64,000 bases of DNA from Epiperipatus broadwayi (GCA_028023455.1 JAQFVV010001067.1:1-64000), one strand, 5' to 3'; shown: positions 32,559 to 43,980, counted from the first letter of the stretch. Numbers and translations are program-made. Notes: generated by a model not told the origin, from the letters alone.

Positions 32559-33303
32559 ATTTATTTCATTTTTTTTTATTCACTAATTAAAAGCCATAAT
32601 AATATATGGAATAATAGACTCTGAACTTTACATTATGAACAATAATTACTAATTGTCTTTAGCTCCATTACCCAGGGATTTTATTATGATCTCAAATATA
32701 TTTGTGTGCATATAATTACCTTTTAAATGTATGTATAATATGATATTTTGGTTGTATTAAATATTATTTAAACTTGAACAAAAGTGTAATTAATTATATT
32801 ATAAGACCAAACGAAGTGAAATAGCATAAATGGAGACTTAATGGGTTAGTGATTACTTAAATTAAATAAAAAAAAGGGGGAGAGAAAACGAGAAAATTAG
32901 CGCAGAGGAAGATTCGTAAAATGATTTTTTAGGTAGGCGGAGTATATATTTTATTGATTGTGGTAGCTGAGCTAGCGGGAGCGGGTACTAGATCGTATTG
33001 GTCAAGCAGACTTGTCGACAAAGGTCGGCTGGTGCCCATTGGATTTTTTCCTTTAAATAAATAAAAGGTTTGATTGGCTAATATGTAATCTAGTAAACGA
33101 GTATTAATGTTATTGGCAAATATTTGCAAATGATATTAATCACTCCACCCAAGGTACCGACAGCCCCGTGATAGGATTTTGTGTAAGAGGGAGGTACCAA
33201 GTTCTGATCGAGTCATTATTATAAACATTAAATATTTTATTGATTTTATATAAATGATGTTTATAAAAATTTATAAGACAACGCAAAGAGGGGAAGGTAT
33301 AAA

Positions 33304-33322
33304 TGGCGCATCAACGTGGAAC
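33304..33322 (+). promoter_or_regulatory. E2 primer-binding site (tRNA-Lys-like)
   Basis: TGGCGCATCAACGTGGAAC, two bases (AA) after the LTR end. It resembles the complement of the tRNA-Lys 3' end (TGGCGCCCAACGTGGGGC), with small differences inside. Confidence 0.7.
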
Positions 33323-33621
33323 GAAACTAAATGTTTTGAATGGCAGGACCGATGTGAGTCATGACTGGACGTTTTAAGCAGTGTGGCCAGAGTTGTGTAT
33401 GAGTGACAGAAGTGATAGCTAGTAAAAAGAAGCGGGAGGGAGCGTGATAGTAGGGTTAGAAAACGGTATAAGCAGCGCAACTGTAAAGGTGATTTTGCAA
33501 TTATATAAAATGTGGAGGCATAGGGACACTCCGGGGAATTTTAGCATAAAAAAAAAGGGAACTGGGAAGGTTAGGTTTTGGTTGTACGTACGTAAGTTTA
33601 TTATTATTAAAAAGAGAAAAA

Positions 33622-34788
33622 ATGGACGAAAGTGGAAAAGACGGGAGGGCAGCGCCAGAAGTAAGCCCGATATTTTTTAAAAATCCGCAAATAGTGGAAG
33701 AAAGTGCATTCCAAATTTTGATGAACATGATGAAAGAGATACATAAAGACATGAAACAAAATCAACAAGAGATGAAGCAGGAAATTAATGAACTTAGGAC
33801 AGAGATGAGAGAAATGAAACAGGAATTGACAGCAAGAATGGACGCATACGAGGAAGTGATAGGAGTAATGAAAAAGGGTGGAGAAGAAGAAAGGTACGAA
33901 ATATTAGAATTAAAAGAAAATATAGAAGCGAGGGAAGAGTCAAGCAGTATAGGGAAAAGCCAGCTAGAAGAGAGAATAGTATGCGTGGAAGAGATATGTC
34001 AAGACTTAATAAGTAGCCAGGAAACGATGCGACAGGAATTAGGGAACTTAGAGAATGAAATAGAGACCACCAAGAATATAAAAACTAAAGTAAAGGAGAT
34101 ATGTAAAGACGTAGTGGGAGACACAGGGCAGAAAATAAGACAGGTAGAACAGAAGTATGAGGAGTTTAAGATTGAGAATAGACACAGTGAACAGATGAGT
34201 AGATTTATGGAGAAGCAGTTTACCATTTCGGTATTCAAAGCGGAGGTAGGAGAAAACCCGCTGAAACATTTAGAAAGCCTGAGTAATATGTTCCATAGTA
34301 AAAATTTACCGGAAGAGGACAAGGTTGCGGTGGCCAGTAGTTACCTCCAAAAGACAGCATGTGATTGGTGTCACACCTTGGATGAGAAACCGCAGACATT
34401 TGGAGAATACAGACGGGATATGTTAAGGGCATTTTGGAATGAAGCTAGGCAAGATGGAATCCTGTATAAAATATCCCACGAGAGATATTCAAGTGCGCGG
34501 GGAGAGACGTATGCGAAATTCTTTTACCGACAAGTGTCAAAACTTAAGGCATTGACGGCATTCCCTATGTCAGATGGTCAGATAATCAGAACACTACGCA
34601 ATAATATGCCGCCAAACATACAACAGCTAATGTTAAGTAAAGACGGATGGTCAGTGGAGGAAATGGCGGAATTTCTAACACAGATTGATTATGGCAGTCT
34701 GGCTAGGGAACCTCCAGATCGATATAGGAGATGGGATGGGTACAATGACCCACATAGCAGAAAAGGAGAACCACCTGATCGAGCGTAA
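33622..34788 (+). CDS. gag: Gag capsid protein of gag-only LTR element E2
   Basis: An intact 388-residue ORF, the only gene of the element. Residues 1 to about 30 are a short leader (MDESGKDGRAAPEVS). About 35-200 is a Glu/Lys/Gln/Met-rich region with heptad spacing, predicted to be coiled coil. About 205-350 is a retrotransposon-gag-like capsid domain: FKAEVGENPLKHLESL, then 'SSYLQKTACDWCHTL', 'FGEYRRDMLRAFWNEA', 'YAKFFYRQVSKLKALTAF' and 'IIRTLRNNMPPNIQQLML'. This is the usual order F.G......L..W, L.g.A..W, W..F...F, Y...F..L of that family. The tail repeats EPPDR (residues about 362-387) and has no CCHC zinc knuckle and no protease. The start ATG has A at -3 and G at +4. The product would assemble a particle and package the element RNA; reverse transcriptase and integrase must come in trans. 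Homologues: the broken gag of E1 and the stop-containing gag of E3. A domesticated host capsid gene is less likely because it sits between LTRs. Confidence 0.85.
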   Translation: MDESGKDGRAAPEVSPIFFKNPQIVEESAFQILMNMMKEIHKDMKQNQQEMKQEINELRTEMREMKQELTARMDAYEEVIGVMKKGGEEERYEILELKENIEAREESSSIGKSQLEERIVCVEEICQDLISSQETMRQELGNLENEIETTKNIKTKVKEICKDVVGDTGQKIRQVEQKYEEFKIENRHSEQMSRFMEKQFTISVFKAEVGENPLKHLESLSNMFHSKNLPEEDKVAVASSYLQKTACDWCHTLDEKPQTFGEYRRDMLRAFWNEARQDGILYKISHERYSSARGETYAKFFYRQVSKLKALTAFPMSDGQIIRTLRNNMPPNIQQLMLSKDGWSVEEMAEFLTQIDYGSLAREPPDRYRRWDGYNDPHSRKGEPPDRA

Positions 34789-34956
34789 ATAAAGAAAAAA
34801 AAAGAATGAATAGATGGGTATAACGGGACCGAAAACTTAACAAGTAACACAGACACACGAGAATAAGAAGGGACAAACTTCCATCAAAATAAACCGAGGG
34901 GAATGTATAGTAAGAATAAAGTTAAACTAAAACATTCAGAGTGATATTTTAGTTTC

Positions 34957-34975
34957 AAAAGGGGGGACGGAGAAA
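34957..34975 (+). promoter_or_regulatory. E2 polypurine tract
   Basis: AAAAGGGGGGACGGAGAAA directly before the 3' LTR (TGTACCGAG). Confidence 0.8.
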
Positions 34976-36663
34976 TGTACCGAGATACAGGAAGGAGTGT
35001 GCTTTATTCGGAGTTACACATAATTTTGGGAGAAATATAAATTGATAAAAGATTTGTTTAAATATTTAATAAAAAATAAAAGGTCTTATAGGGTAAAATA
35101 AGAATAAAAAGAATTTTTTTTTTCTCATAGAAGGGTTTATCGTTAAAAGCATAAATTAGCCAGTTGTATAAGATATAATTTTGAATCATATTGAAATAAA
35201 ACCTAAAGAATTAAAACTTGATTTAACTAAAAATTTGATTTAATTGAAATTTGATTTAAGATTGCTTTAAAAAAAAAAAGAGAGAAAAAAGCAAGGTGGA
35301 GTTCGTTTTGTCTTATAATAAAAAAAAAAGAAAATATATAACCAAAGGAATGTAGTGAACAATGGGAGCTAATGACAAACATGAGAAATTTCCATTAAAT
35401 GGCTAATTGGTAAAATAACTCTAACAAAGAAATTGAAATTTGCAATCATCTAAAAAAATGACCAATGAAACTGCGTAGAGAGTCGAAAGAAAGGAAATAA
35501 TTGTCCAATAGCAGAAATTCAGAATGTAGATTGAATCTGCAAGATAAGGACCATAAAATATAAAAGGGGCGAATTTTCTATTGTATTATGAGATTATTGA
35601 ATTATTAGATTGAATTTGACATTGTGATTAAAATTTGACTCTAATTTATTTTCATAGTCATACTATTAATATACGTCTAAAGTTAAAATAAAACATAATG
35701 CTGCATTGTTAAACCCATCGTGTGAACAGCCAGCCGAATCCTTCCCTGCAATACCAACAGCAGTCAGTTCGAATATCTATTATGTTCATGTAAAACAAGA
35801 AGGAAACGGAGTGTCCACGGTGAAGCCCACAGGATCCCAACGACATCGGGAAAAGGATCGCAAAAGAGTTAGCGCTAACTGACCGAAGGAAATACTATCA
35901 GAAGCTACGCTCGGAACTATGCATAAAGGAGAAAGCTAGGTAATATTTATTTCATTTTTTTTTATTCACTAATTAAAAGCCGTAATAATATATGGAATAA
36001 TAGACTCTGAACTTTACGTTACGAACAATAATTACTAATTGTCTTTAGCTCCATTACCCAGGGATTTTATTATGATCTCAAATATATATGTGTGCGTATA
36101 ATTACCTTTTAAATGTATGTATAATATGATATTTTGGTTGTATTAAATATTATTTAAACTTGAACAAAAGTGTAATTAATTATATTATAAGACCAAATGA
36201 AGTGAAATAGCATAAATGGAGACTTAATGGGTTAGTGATTACTTAAATTAAATAATAAAAAAAAGGGGGAGAGAAAGCGAGAAAATTAGCACAGAGGCGT
36301 AAAATGATTTTTTGGTAGGCGGAGTATATATTTTATTGATTGTGGTAGCTGAGCTAGCGGGAGCGGGTACTAGATCGTATTGGTCAAGCAGACTTGTCGA
36401 CAAAGGTCAGCTGGCGCCCATTGGATTTTTTCCTTTAAATAAATAAAAGGTTTGATTGGCTAATATGTAATCTAGTAAATGAGTATTAATGTTATTGGCA
36501 AATATTTGCAAATGATATTGATCACTCCACCCGAGGTACCGACAGCCCCGTGATAGGATTTTGTGTAAGAGGGAGGTACCAAGTTCTGATCGAATATTTT
36601 ATTGATTTTATATAAATGATGTTTATAAAAATTTATAAGACGACGCAAAGAGGGGTAGGTATA
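34976..36663 (+). repeat. E2 3' LTR (1.69 kb)
   Basis: Begins TGTACCGAGATACA and ends GGTATA, then (TA)n. It is collinear with the 5' LTR throughout. Confidence 0.92.
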
Positions 36664-36718
36664 ATATATATATATATATATAACATTTTAAATTAACTGT
36701 TATATATATATATATATA
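36664..36718. repeat. Right flank of E2: (TA)n, 21-bp direct repeat, (TA)n
   Basis: The 36,682-36,702 block duplicates 31,522-31,542 and is bracketed by TA repeats. Typical LTR-element target duplications are 4-6 bp, so this longer repeat needs another explanation. Confidence 0.85.
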
Positions 36719-37694
36719 CACTTGGGTCTTGTTTTATGTGGATTATTTTAATGCAATTTTGAAGTTATGTGATCCATGTTTCTTCTTAATATCTTTAATA
36801 TTTCACTATATATATTAGATATCAAGAAATTTAAATTATTAAAACTTATTTTGACTTGAAATACTTTTTTTTTTCAAAAATATAATGTTGTATTAGCAGC
36901 TAAGGTGAATATGGCCTGAAGCTGTATTTAGCATTTTAGCTTCTATGTAAATAACCTATTTATACTAATGAGTAAATAATAATAATAGATTTATACTTAC
37001 ATATAAAAATATCGCAATAAATATTCAAAAAAATTAAACTTTTAAATGGTATTTTGTTATATATAACAGAAATAAATAATCTTTTAGATTTTTAAAATAA
37101 AAAAACCAAGATTTTATAAACTGAAAATAATCTTTCTAATGATAACGTATAATCTTTTTGTTTTGATTACGATCTCATTTTTTTAATATAGAAACAGAAA
37201 ATCATTAACACAGCATAAAACTAAAAGTGGTGCTAGTTTACATTGCATCATGAATAAAAATAAAGTGGCTAACAGGTTTTTCTGGGCATAATTGCTGAGA
37301 TATTCTTGACTTCATTTAAGAAGAAGCCACAATACATCACATCCAATCTGATTTCTTCCCGGTTTACAAATGAACACTAGTGGTAATGATTAAAATATAT
37401 ATAAAAAATGTAAAATTAAATACTGTAGTTAATAAAAAAAAGTAAAAAAAGTTTAACCTTGTATTAATTTTTTTTCAAATATTTGAAATTTTTTATAAGT
37501 CATATTTTATTTGCTTATTTTTTTAAAGTGAAATTTAAAATATTTTTTCACTGTTGCTTTGCTTTTATGCGAATTCTGAAAAATACAGAACCTATCCCCC
37601 ATTTTTCAAGGCAAGTTAAGTCTATTTTTGTGCGATTTTTTTTAATGCGGGTTTTCTATAGAACCTATATACCACATAAAATGAGACCCAGGTG
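36719..37694. mobile_element. MITE-like DNA element with about 23-bp terminal inverted repeats
   Basis: The left end CACTTGGGTCTTGTTTTATG and the reverse complement of the right end, CACCTGGGTCTCATTTTATG, match at most positions. Both flanks are TA-rich (TATATA outside each end). About 0.98 kb, non-coding (the frame at 37,483-37,701 is not supported). Repeat R2 (37,261-37,344) lies inside it. The transposase class is unknown. Confidence 0.65.
37261..37344 (+). repeat. Dispersed repeat R2, copy b
   Basis: TAAAGTGGCTAACAGGTTTT through ACATCACATCC; same unit and orientation as 5,138-5,220, here without adjoining LINE coding sequence. Confidence 0.6.
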
Positions 37695-37704
37695 TATATA
37701 ATTA

Positions 37705-38231
37705 GAGAGATTTGAACCCAGATTTTCAAGCTCCCTTTACTCATTCATTCCATCTTATACAACTGATACACATGACTACATACTGTGAAAAAGATAAATA
37801 ATATCCCTATACATATTCTGTGCTGAACCAGCACTTATCAGTTGATTCAGATCATCATCTTCCACACATATATATAATCAGTATTTGGTTTATATTAAGA
37901 TAGAAAATCTTCAAACTTTAAGGAACAAGCTTCAACCTTCTCCATTCTTCAGCTCTTCAGCCATTCATATTCATAAAAATCTGATGATAGTATGTTGACA
38001 TTCCTTGTTTGCTAATTTTGTTAAGTCAGACCCATATTGATTATAAGCCAATCTGATCATTTATATGTAAGACATTATTGCCCATTTAAATACATAAAAG
38101 GATAAGCAGAATACAGTATTTTGGAGATTATTTATCTTTTTCACATATATGTAGTCATGTCTATCAGTTGTATAAGATAGAGTGGATGACTAAAGGAAGC
38201 TTGAAAGTCTGGTTTCAAATCTCCCCTATTT
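37705..38231. mobile_element. R1 repeats in head-to-head foldback (copies d and e)
   Basis: 37,705-37,990 is an R1 copy on the minus strand; 38,120-38,231 is the 3' part of an R1 copy on the plus strand. Their outer about 105 bases form terminal inverted repeats (GAGAGATTTGAACCCAGA on the left, TCTGGTTTCAAATCTCCC on the right). It may be a two-ended mobile unit or two SINE-like insertions in opposite orientation. Confidence 0.6.
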
Positions 38232-38267
38232 ATATCTAGCTTAAAGTATGTATACTTATATATATAC

Positions 38268-40924
38268 TGTACCAGTCGAAAAACCCGCCAAAAGAACTGC
38301 AAGTTGGATCCAAACTGAGGCAGCTCAAAACTGAATTCAAACCCAACTCAAGCTCAGATTAGTAGAAATCGATGGCACAGTGCTATGCGCCAAGAAACTA
38401 GCTCAACGGTTGGTGAAAATCAGAGACCCCTGAACTGACATTAATATCTGATAATAAACTGACTAAAAATAATTTTAAATCGAATCATATGTATATGTTC
38501 AGTTAACATTAAAATAATTATGAAAGAATTAAGAACTAAGAAACCAAGTGTGTTTAGAAAATATTTAATAATAATAATTTGTTTGGTTTGAATTTTAAAT
38601 AAAGATTAAATTAATTAATTCTAGTCCTTAAACAAAGTTTACAGTTATAATATGAGTGGCGGTCCTTATTATATGCCAATGAGTATTACACAATATTTGA
38701 AAGTTTATGTCTATGCTCCCCCACAAGAAATAAAAGGCAGATAAAGGTATTCATTAGTAAAGGAAATTATTACTCTAATTTTATACGAAAGAATGTGATA
38801 TTTATTTCACATTCGCAAATCCATTCGTGAAGAGCAAGATACGTATTTTAGGGCATAACTTTTAATCTTTATTAGAAAACTTATTTTGAGATATAACGGA
38901 GAATTTGTTGGACTTTAATTTAAATCACTTCATCACGAATTATGAGCATCAGAGCGGGCTTTACTGGAATAGAGAGGTAACGGTGCTGATGAATTATGAG
39001 CTATAAAGTGAAATTGATAGACGATGGCTAGTCGATAATCGAAGTCCTATGGTGGCTTGATCTGACAAGTCTTATGACCTTTGACTAATATGAACAGGAG
39101 AGCCTAATGGAGCGGAAGATTGCCCTACGTCAGCAACGTTCAATGATGATGACTTGAGAGTCACCATTTGAATACTAAAACCCATATAGAATGCTCTACG
39201 TGATGACTTGATCAAATGAATTAAAGTCAAATGAGCTTTTAACTAACATTATTTCAAAGCATTTATCAAATTATATTAGTTATGCCCCAATCATCATGCC
39301 ATTCCTGAATATTAATAGACAGTGAAAACAATTAGAATATACTGACTTGATTCCTTTATCGGCCTTTTTGCAAAAACATTTTAAGATTATATATGAATAA
39401 ATACACGTTGGTGAATACAAGAAAATAGCTGGGGCATAGATTAGAAATGGAGCTAATAATTTATTATTAACCAATTATAAAAATAGTAAACATGTAATAA
39501 TTTCTTTCGACTCATTGATTGATAGAACTTATAACTTTAGTTCTAATGGCTGAGAACTACTATTAGAATTAATATTATATTATTTGCATGAGGCAAATAG
39601 AACAAAGGAGCTCATCGAGTCGAAAGATTATTGGCATATAATTAAAAATAAACGACATTAATAAAGCACACAAATATATATATAATATAATATAATAAAT
39701 GAACCACCAAGTAAGAAAAGAGAAGGTTTAATTAAAAATAAACGACATTAATAAAGCACACAAATATATATATATAATATAATAAATGAACCACCAAGTA
39801 AGAAAAAAGAAAGTTTAAAGACTAGAGGTTGAGAGAATTACGATATAAGTTTACAGTAGCATGAATAAAAGGTTTTATAAAGATTATTACATTATAAATG
39901 AGAAGAGCTCTTAAAGGGAGTGTAAAGTAAAGTTTGGAAACTGGCCAGAAAGATTAAGGTTCATTACGAAAATATATTACCCATTTCTTCCGAGGCTGGT
40001 TCCCTTATTTTACACGTCCGGGTGAGGAAAATGTAGGCACCATTTGGTTGATTACTTGAACAGTATTTTAGTGGCTTTTCATCATTTTCACGATCTTAGC
40101 AGCATGATTGGACCGGAAAAGATTCAGCAGCTTCATTGAAGATTTCAGGGGACTTCAGGAACCGCAGCCAGATTCCTGACATTTTAGCCCTTCACCATGA
40201 TCGAAGCACTATTTAAATTTATGATTTTGAAACCCACAGAATTCACTGCACTTCTCTACAACAAAGATGGCTTCTCTTTCTCCAAACTTTTCAGAGCTAT
40301 ATATCTGTCCTCTGATGCCTTTCGGCTAGCGCTTCTTTCATTATCAATGTTTTTAGATTTACTGGGTGTTTTTAGATACATTCCTTCGATAAAGCTTTCA
40401 GACTCATTAACTTGAATTCATTTTCTAATTAGAAAATGAATTCTTAAAATCAGAAAATGATTTTAATTAGGAAATCCTTATCTTTTTTCTAATTAATAAA
40501 ACTTTAACTGTTGTTTTTGGAAAGGGAAAATCTGAAAGCTTATCGAAAGAATGTAGCTTTTAATCAATAAAACTTTAACAAATTATTTAAAAATAAAATC
40601 AAACATTCCCGATGCAATGAAACTTTCAAACAATTATCTATATTTAAATATTTACAAATATATACGCACAATCCACGCAGTTATAATACATATAAATTCA
40701 TGAATAATTCTATCATGAATTTATTAATAAAATTAATCAATTTAAATCTGAAACTAGTTATTTGAATACACATTTATGAAATAAGTTATTCTTTATGGAA
40801 ATTAGCATGGGTTGAACGTATAAAGCCCAATTCCATCGGAAATTTAAGGTTAGTACTAGGGTTTGAAGTGGGCTTATGGCTAGAGGTCATGAAGCTAGGA
40901 TCGAACTCAGATCCGACTGCTTCA
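38268..40924 (-). repeat. E3 LTR-A (3' LTR, 2.66 kb)
   Basis: Plus-strand start TGTACCAG, end GACTGCTTCA. Compared with LTR-C it lacks 53 bases (present at about 46,288-46,341). It has a private tandem duplication of 90 bases (39,641-39,730 and 39,731 to about 39,815) containing a short TA run. The open frames at 40,197-40,415 (plus) and 39,280-39,474 (minus) recur in the other LTR copies, but differences between copies are mostly amino-acid changing, so I do not call them genes. Confidence 0.88.
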
Positions 40925-41133
40925 TTTCTTTTTACTTCAAAAAAAACAATGAAAAAAAATCTTACTTATGCGTGATACATTCGCATAAGTATACTTGACT
41001 AGTTTTTAGACTCTGGGAGAGGTCATGAAGCTAGGATCGAACTCAGATCTGACTGCTTCATTTCTTTTCACTTCAAAACTTATGTGTGATACATTCGCAT
41101 AAGTATACTTGACTAGTTGTTAGATTCTGGGAG
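40883..41133. repeat. Tandem duplication across the LTR-A / internal boundary
   Basis: Unit 1 (40,883-41,018) and unit 2 (41,019-41,133) both start GAGGTCATGAAGCTAGGATC and include the LTR end, the PPT and ATACATTCGCATAAGTATAC. The internal 3' end therefore carries a second partial LTR start. Confidence 0.85.
40925..40938 (-). promoter_or_regulatory. E3 polypurine tract
   Basis: On the minus strand GAAGTAAAAAGAAA, directly before the LTR start TGAAGCAG. It is repeated in the tandem duplicate at about 41,061-41,074 as GAAGTGAAAAGAAA. Confidence 0.7.
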
Positions 41134-41306
41134 AACAGCATGAGTGTGAATAATATCATCTGTACAAACTGCAAAATTATACATGTCTCATTGCGATCAT
41201 TTTTTTAAATATCTAGCTTATAATAAGGTCCATTAATCAAGACTCATTTTCCCTATGGTCATGTCAGTCGATCGTCTGTATATATATCTGTCATTTAATG
41301 TTTATC

Positions 41307-42407
41307 TTATTGTTTCCCTGGATCAGGTGGCACATATGGTTTTAACTTTTGATAATGGTCATAGTCTTGGTCTTTTCTGGTTGGTGTCAAGTTCCCATAG
41401 TCTATTGCAGTCAAAATGTCTATGGTCTTTTCTATTGACATAGGGCACATCCCAAGCAATATTCTTTAGATCCATGGGGGTAAATGATCTCTGATCGTCC
41501 GGATGATGTGTTGGTCCTCATATTTGAAGGCTGTTAGGGATTTGAATGTGGTTACTTGCTGGATGAAGTAGGCTGCATATCCCTGTCTGTAGTTTTCTTG
41601 ATATTTCTGTGTGTTCAGTCTATGCAAAATGCCCTCCTGCCTTTCTTTACTCCAATATTTTTTTAAAATGACATTTTCATATCCTTGGATCATGGTAGGT
41701 GGTTTTTTTAATAGCTTCCACTATGCCTTGGCAACTTCTCTTAGGTAGTGGCTGGCTAGGATAACCTTTTCATTTTCTGCTACAGAGTGCAGACAGAAAA
41801 ATTCTTTAATGCTGTCTAGATGATCTATGGGCTTTTCTCCTGGGTTACCCCTAAAAATTTGAATTTCTACAGAAGATATAAGGGATGGTCTCTGCAAGTT
41901 CCTTAGACTCATTTCGGAGTTTATTGTCTGTTCCATTTCTACTTTTTGTTTTATTTTACTAATGGTCTGAACATCTTTTTCCCTGTCTGTATTTAAATCA
42001 GTTTCTGCAACCATTTCTTGGTTTAACTCATATTCTCCACTGTCATCTTCTTGACTATCCAAAACTTCTTTTGGTATGGTCTGATCATCTTCATCACTTC
42101 TTGGAGCCTTGTAAGTGTCCATTGCTTGAGGATGCTTTGCAATCTCTGGGTTAGTTTGGGTCCCTCCTGTTTTTTCAAGCTTTAAAATCCTTTCCATCAT
42201 CATCATTAGCTTTCTGTTTTCTCTCATTTCTCTGAGGATCATATGAAAAGTCTCTCGATCATCATGATCATCTTTAGCTATCTTTCTGCTTTGATGGTTG
42301 CGCTTTTTCCTATTGATCTGATTTTTAAAAGTGATTTCTCATTCACTGGAGGTGGTTGAAGGTGCTTTACTATTGTCAGTCAATCCTTTATCGAATTGTT
42401 CTTCCAT
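41307..42407 (-). pseudogene. gag: E3 gag, one frame with three in-frame stops
   Basis: From ATG at 42,407-42,405 to TAA at 41,309-41,307 a single frame of 366 codons stays open except for TGA at 42,341-42,339, TAG at 41,723-41,721 and TAA at 41,468-41,466. There is no frameshift. N-terminal residues (MEEQFDKGLTDNSKAP) are acidic and polar like the E2 gag. The middle is Glu/Gln/Met-rich. The capsid-like part has 'IFRGNPGEKPIDHLDSIKEF', 'EKVILASHYLREVAKA', 'YWSKERQEGILHRLN', 'YAAYFIQQVTTFKSLTAF', 'IIRTIRDHLPPW' and 'IDYGNL', each aligning with E2 gag in order. It ends PPDPGKQ where E2 ends PPDRA. No zinc knuckle and no pol. Probably a dead copy. Readthrough of three different stops is possible in principle but not supported. 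Confidence 0.82.
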
Positions 42408-42765
42408 CTTTGAAAGTGAATAAATAATATAATAAACAATGTGAAAAACTTATGGCACTCTCTGTATACTTAAATAATTTTTTTTTTCTTCAGTACATTT
42501 AATTAGGTCTCTGACTACTGGTCCCATTGTCCCTATCTTCATTAGCTGCTGCATATTATTTCCCCAATCTATGTAATCTGCCTTTTTTAGTTTGGTTTTA
42601 GTTTACCTACATTTTCTTGGTTAGCTCTTTCTATTAATTCTTTGAATGAGACATATTTTATTTAGAAAAAACTATTAAAAATAAGAAACAAACATTACTC
42701 ACTTTCCCTCTGTTCAACTGTTCTCCCATGTCTGAAAAAAAAACTATACAAATAATTAGTGATAT

Positions 42766-42768
<3 letters not shown>

Positions 42769-42823
<55 letters not shown>
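42769..42823. repeat. (TA)n in the E3 leader
   Basis: About 27 TA units between the second PBS-like site and gag. Confidence 0.95.
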
Positions 42824-42826
<3 letters not shown>

Positions 42827-43980
42827 CAGGTAGTACAAGTAATTGTATTGCACATATTTGGTTTTCATTATTTAGACAACTGACCCACTACTGTGCTGAC
42901 AATCAAATTTGCTGACAAATTTATTTATATGGGCACCAGTGAGCAAAATGAGATCAATAGGGCATATGATATAACCCATTGCCACCCAAACCACATATGA
43001 TTGACTTATTTTTTGATAAAACAATTTAATTGATGATGAGTATTTATTATTTAATAACAACTGATGCATTCCTGACCTGAGTTTAAATATAGGAGTTTGC
43101 TACTTCATTTTTACTAAGCATGAGGCTTTAACAAAAAAAAAATGTCAAAATTAATATTACACAAGAACTTTTATTTGTTGATATCATTTTTAATCTTGCT
43201 AGCATAAAAGTGTGTAAACCCTTTAAGCATTTTGCCAACTGCATCTGGCTGCTTGGTGTACACAAGAGGTCTTCACTTGCTTTGAGGTTACTCTAGAAAT
43301 TATTGTCATTAAAGCATAATGTCACACTGCATCGGACCACTTGACAGATAATTCCCAGTTTGAAGGTCTTCACCTGCTTTGAGACTACTAATAATAAGGA
43401 GCGAACATTTAAAATAACTGCTAGCAAGCAACTCTTTGAAATTAAAACTTTTAACATGATATCAATATTGGATATTTTTATATATATAACTGAGATAAAC
43501 CCTAATTAATTTTGACACAGAAAAAATATTTCATCTATTTCACCCCTTGCTTTGATCTACTCTTACTACTTTTCTAATAATAATATTCTTCCCTCCTTAC
43601 TGTCACGAACGTGTATTAAACAAACATATAATATATACTGAGCTAGTATAAAATACATATTGATATAGCACACGTATAATTAATTTATATATATATTTAA
43701 ATAATTATTCTAACTAACGAATTTTTTGCTGAAGAACATTTAAAAAATAATCTTTAAAACATTTACTTATAAGAAAGAAGATTACAAAATGACATTTTAA
43801 TTTATTAAATCATTTCAAGTTTATGTGTTATAAATCGCATAACTTTTCTCTTAACTATATATAACATTCTACAAAAATATGACTTTCTACGGAAACATTT
43901 AATTCGTTGAGAACTCAATTGACTGAGTAACTAAGATCATAATTACTGTCTACAGGGTGTGGGGTTTATTAAATCGAAAC
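42824..43980. other. E3 leader / internal non-coding region
   Basis: No coding similarity. A segment with AGGTCTTCACTTGCTTTGAG (about 43,268) recurs as AGGTCTTCACCTGCTTTGAG (about 43,364), a local duplication about 96 bases apart. I see no pol fragment. Confidence 0.5.

Larger units (their letters stand above)
31580..33301 (+). repeat. E2 5' LTR (1.72 kb)
   Basis: Begins TGTACTGAGATACA and ends GGTATA. It is longer than the 3' LTR mainly by about 20 bases near 33,210-33,235 and by length differences in A and GA runs. It carries a CCAAT-type TTGTCCAATAG at about 32,115, a TATA box at 32,173 and a candidate splice donor at 32,553/32,554. Confidence 0.92.
31580..36663 (+). mobile_element. LTR retroelement E2, gag-only, young copy
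   Basis: A complete element of 5.08 kb: 5' LTR 31,580-33,301, internal region 33,302-34,975, 3' LTR 34,976-36,663. The internal region holds a PBS, a 300-base leader, one intact gag ORF and a polypurine tract. It has no protease, reverse transcriptase, RNase H, integrase or envelope, and only about 190 bases lie between gag and the 3' LTR. The LTRs are very similar; by eye I see only scattered substitutions and a few short indels. Intact gag and similar LTRs mean a recent insertion that must have used enzymes from another element. It sits within TA-repeat DNA. Confidence 0.9.

Noticed and set aside
33999-34322. Minus-strand frames overlapping the E2 gag
   Set aside because: Antisense shadows of gag with no independent support.
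31580-36663. E2 as an endogenous retrovirus
   Set aside because: No pol or envelope reading frame; the gag is of the retrotransposon type without a zinc knuckle.
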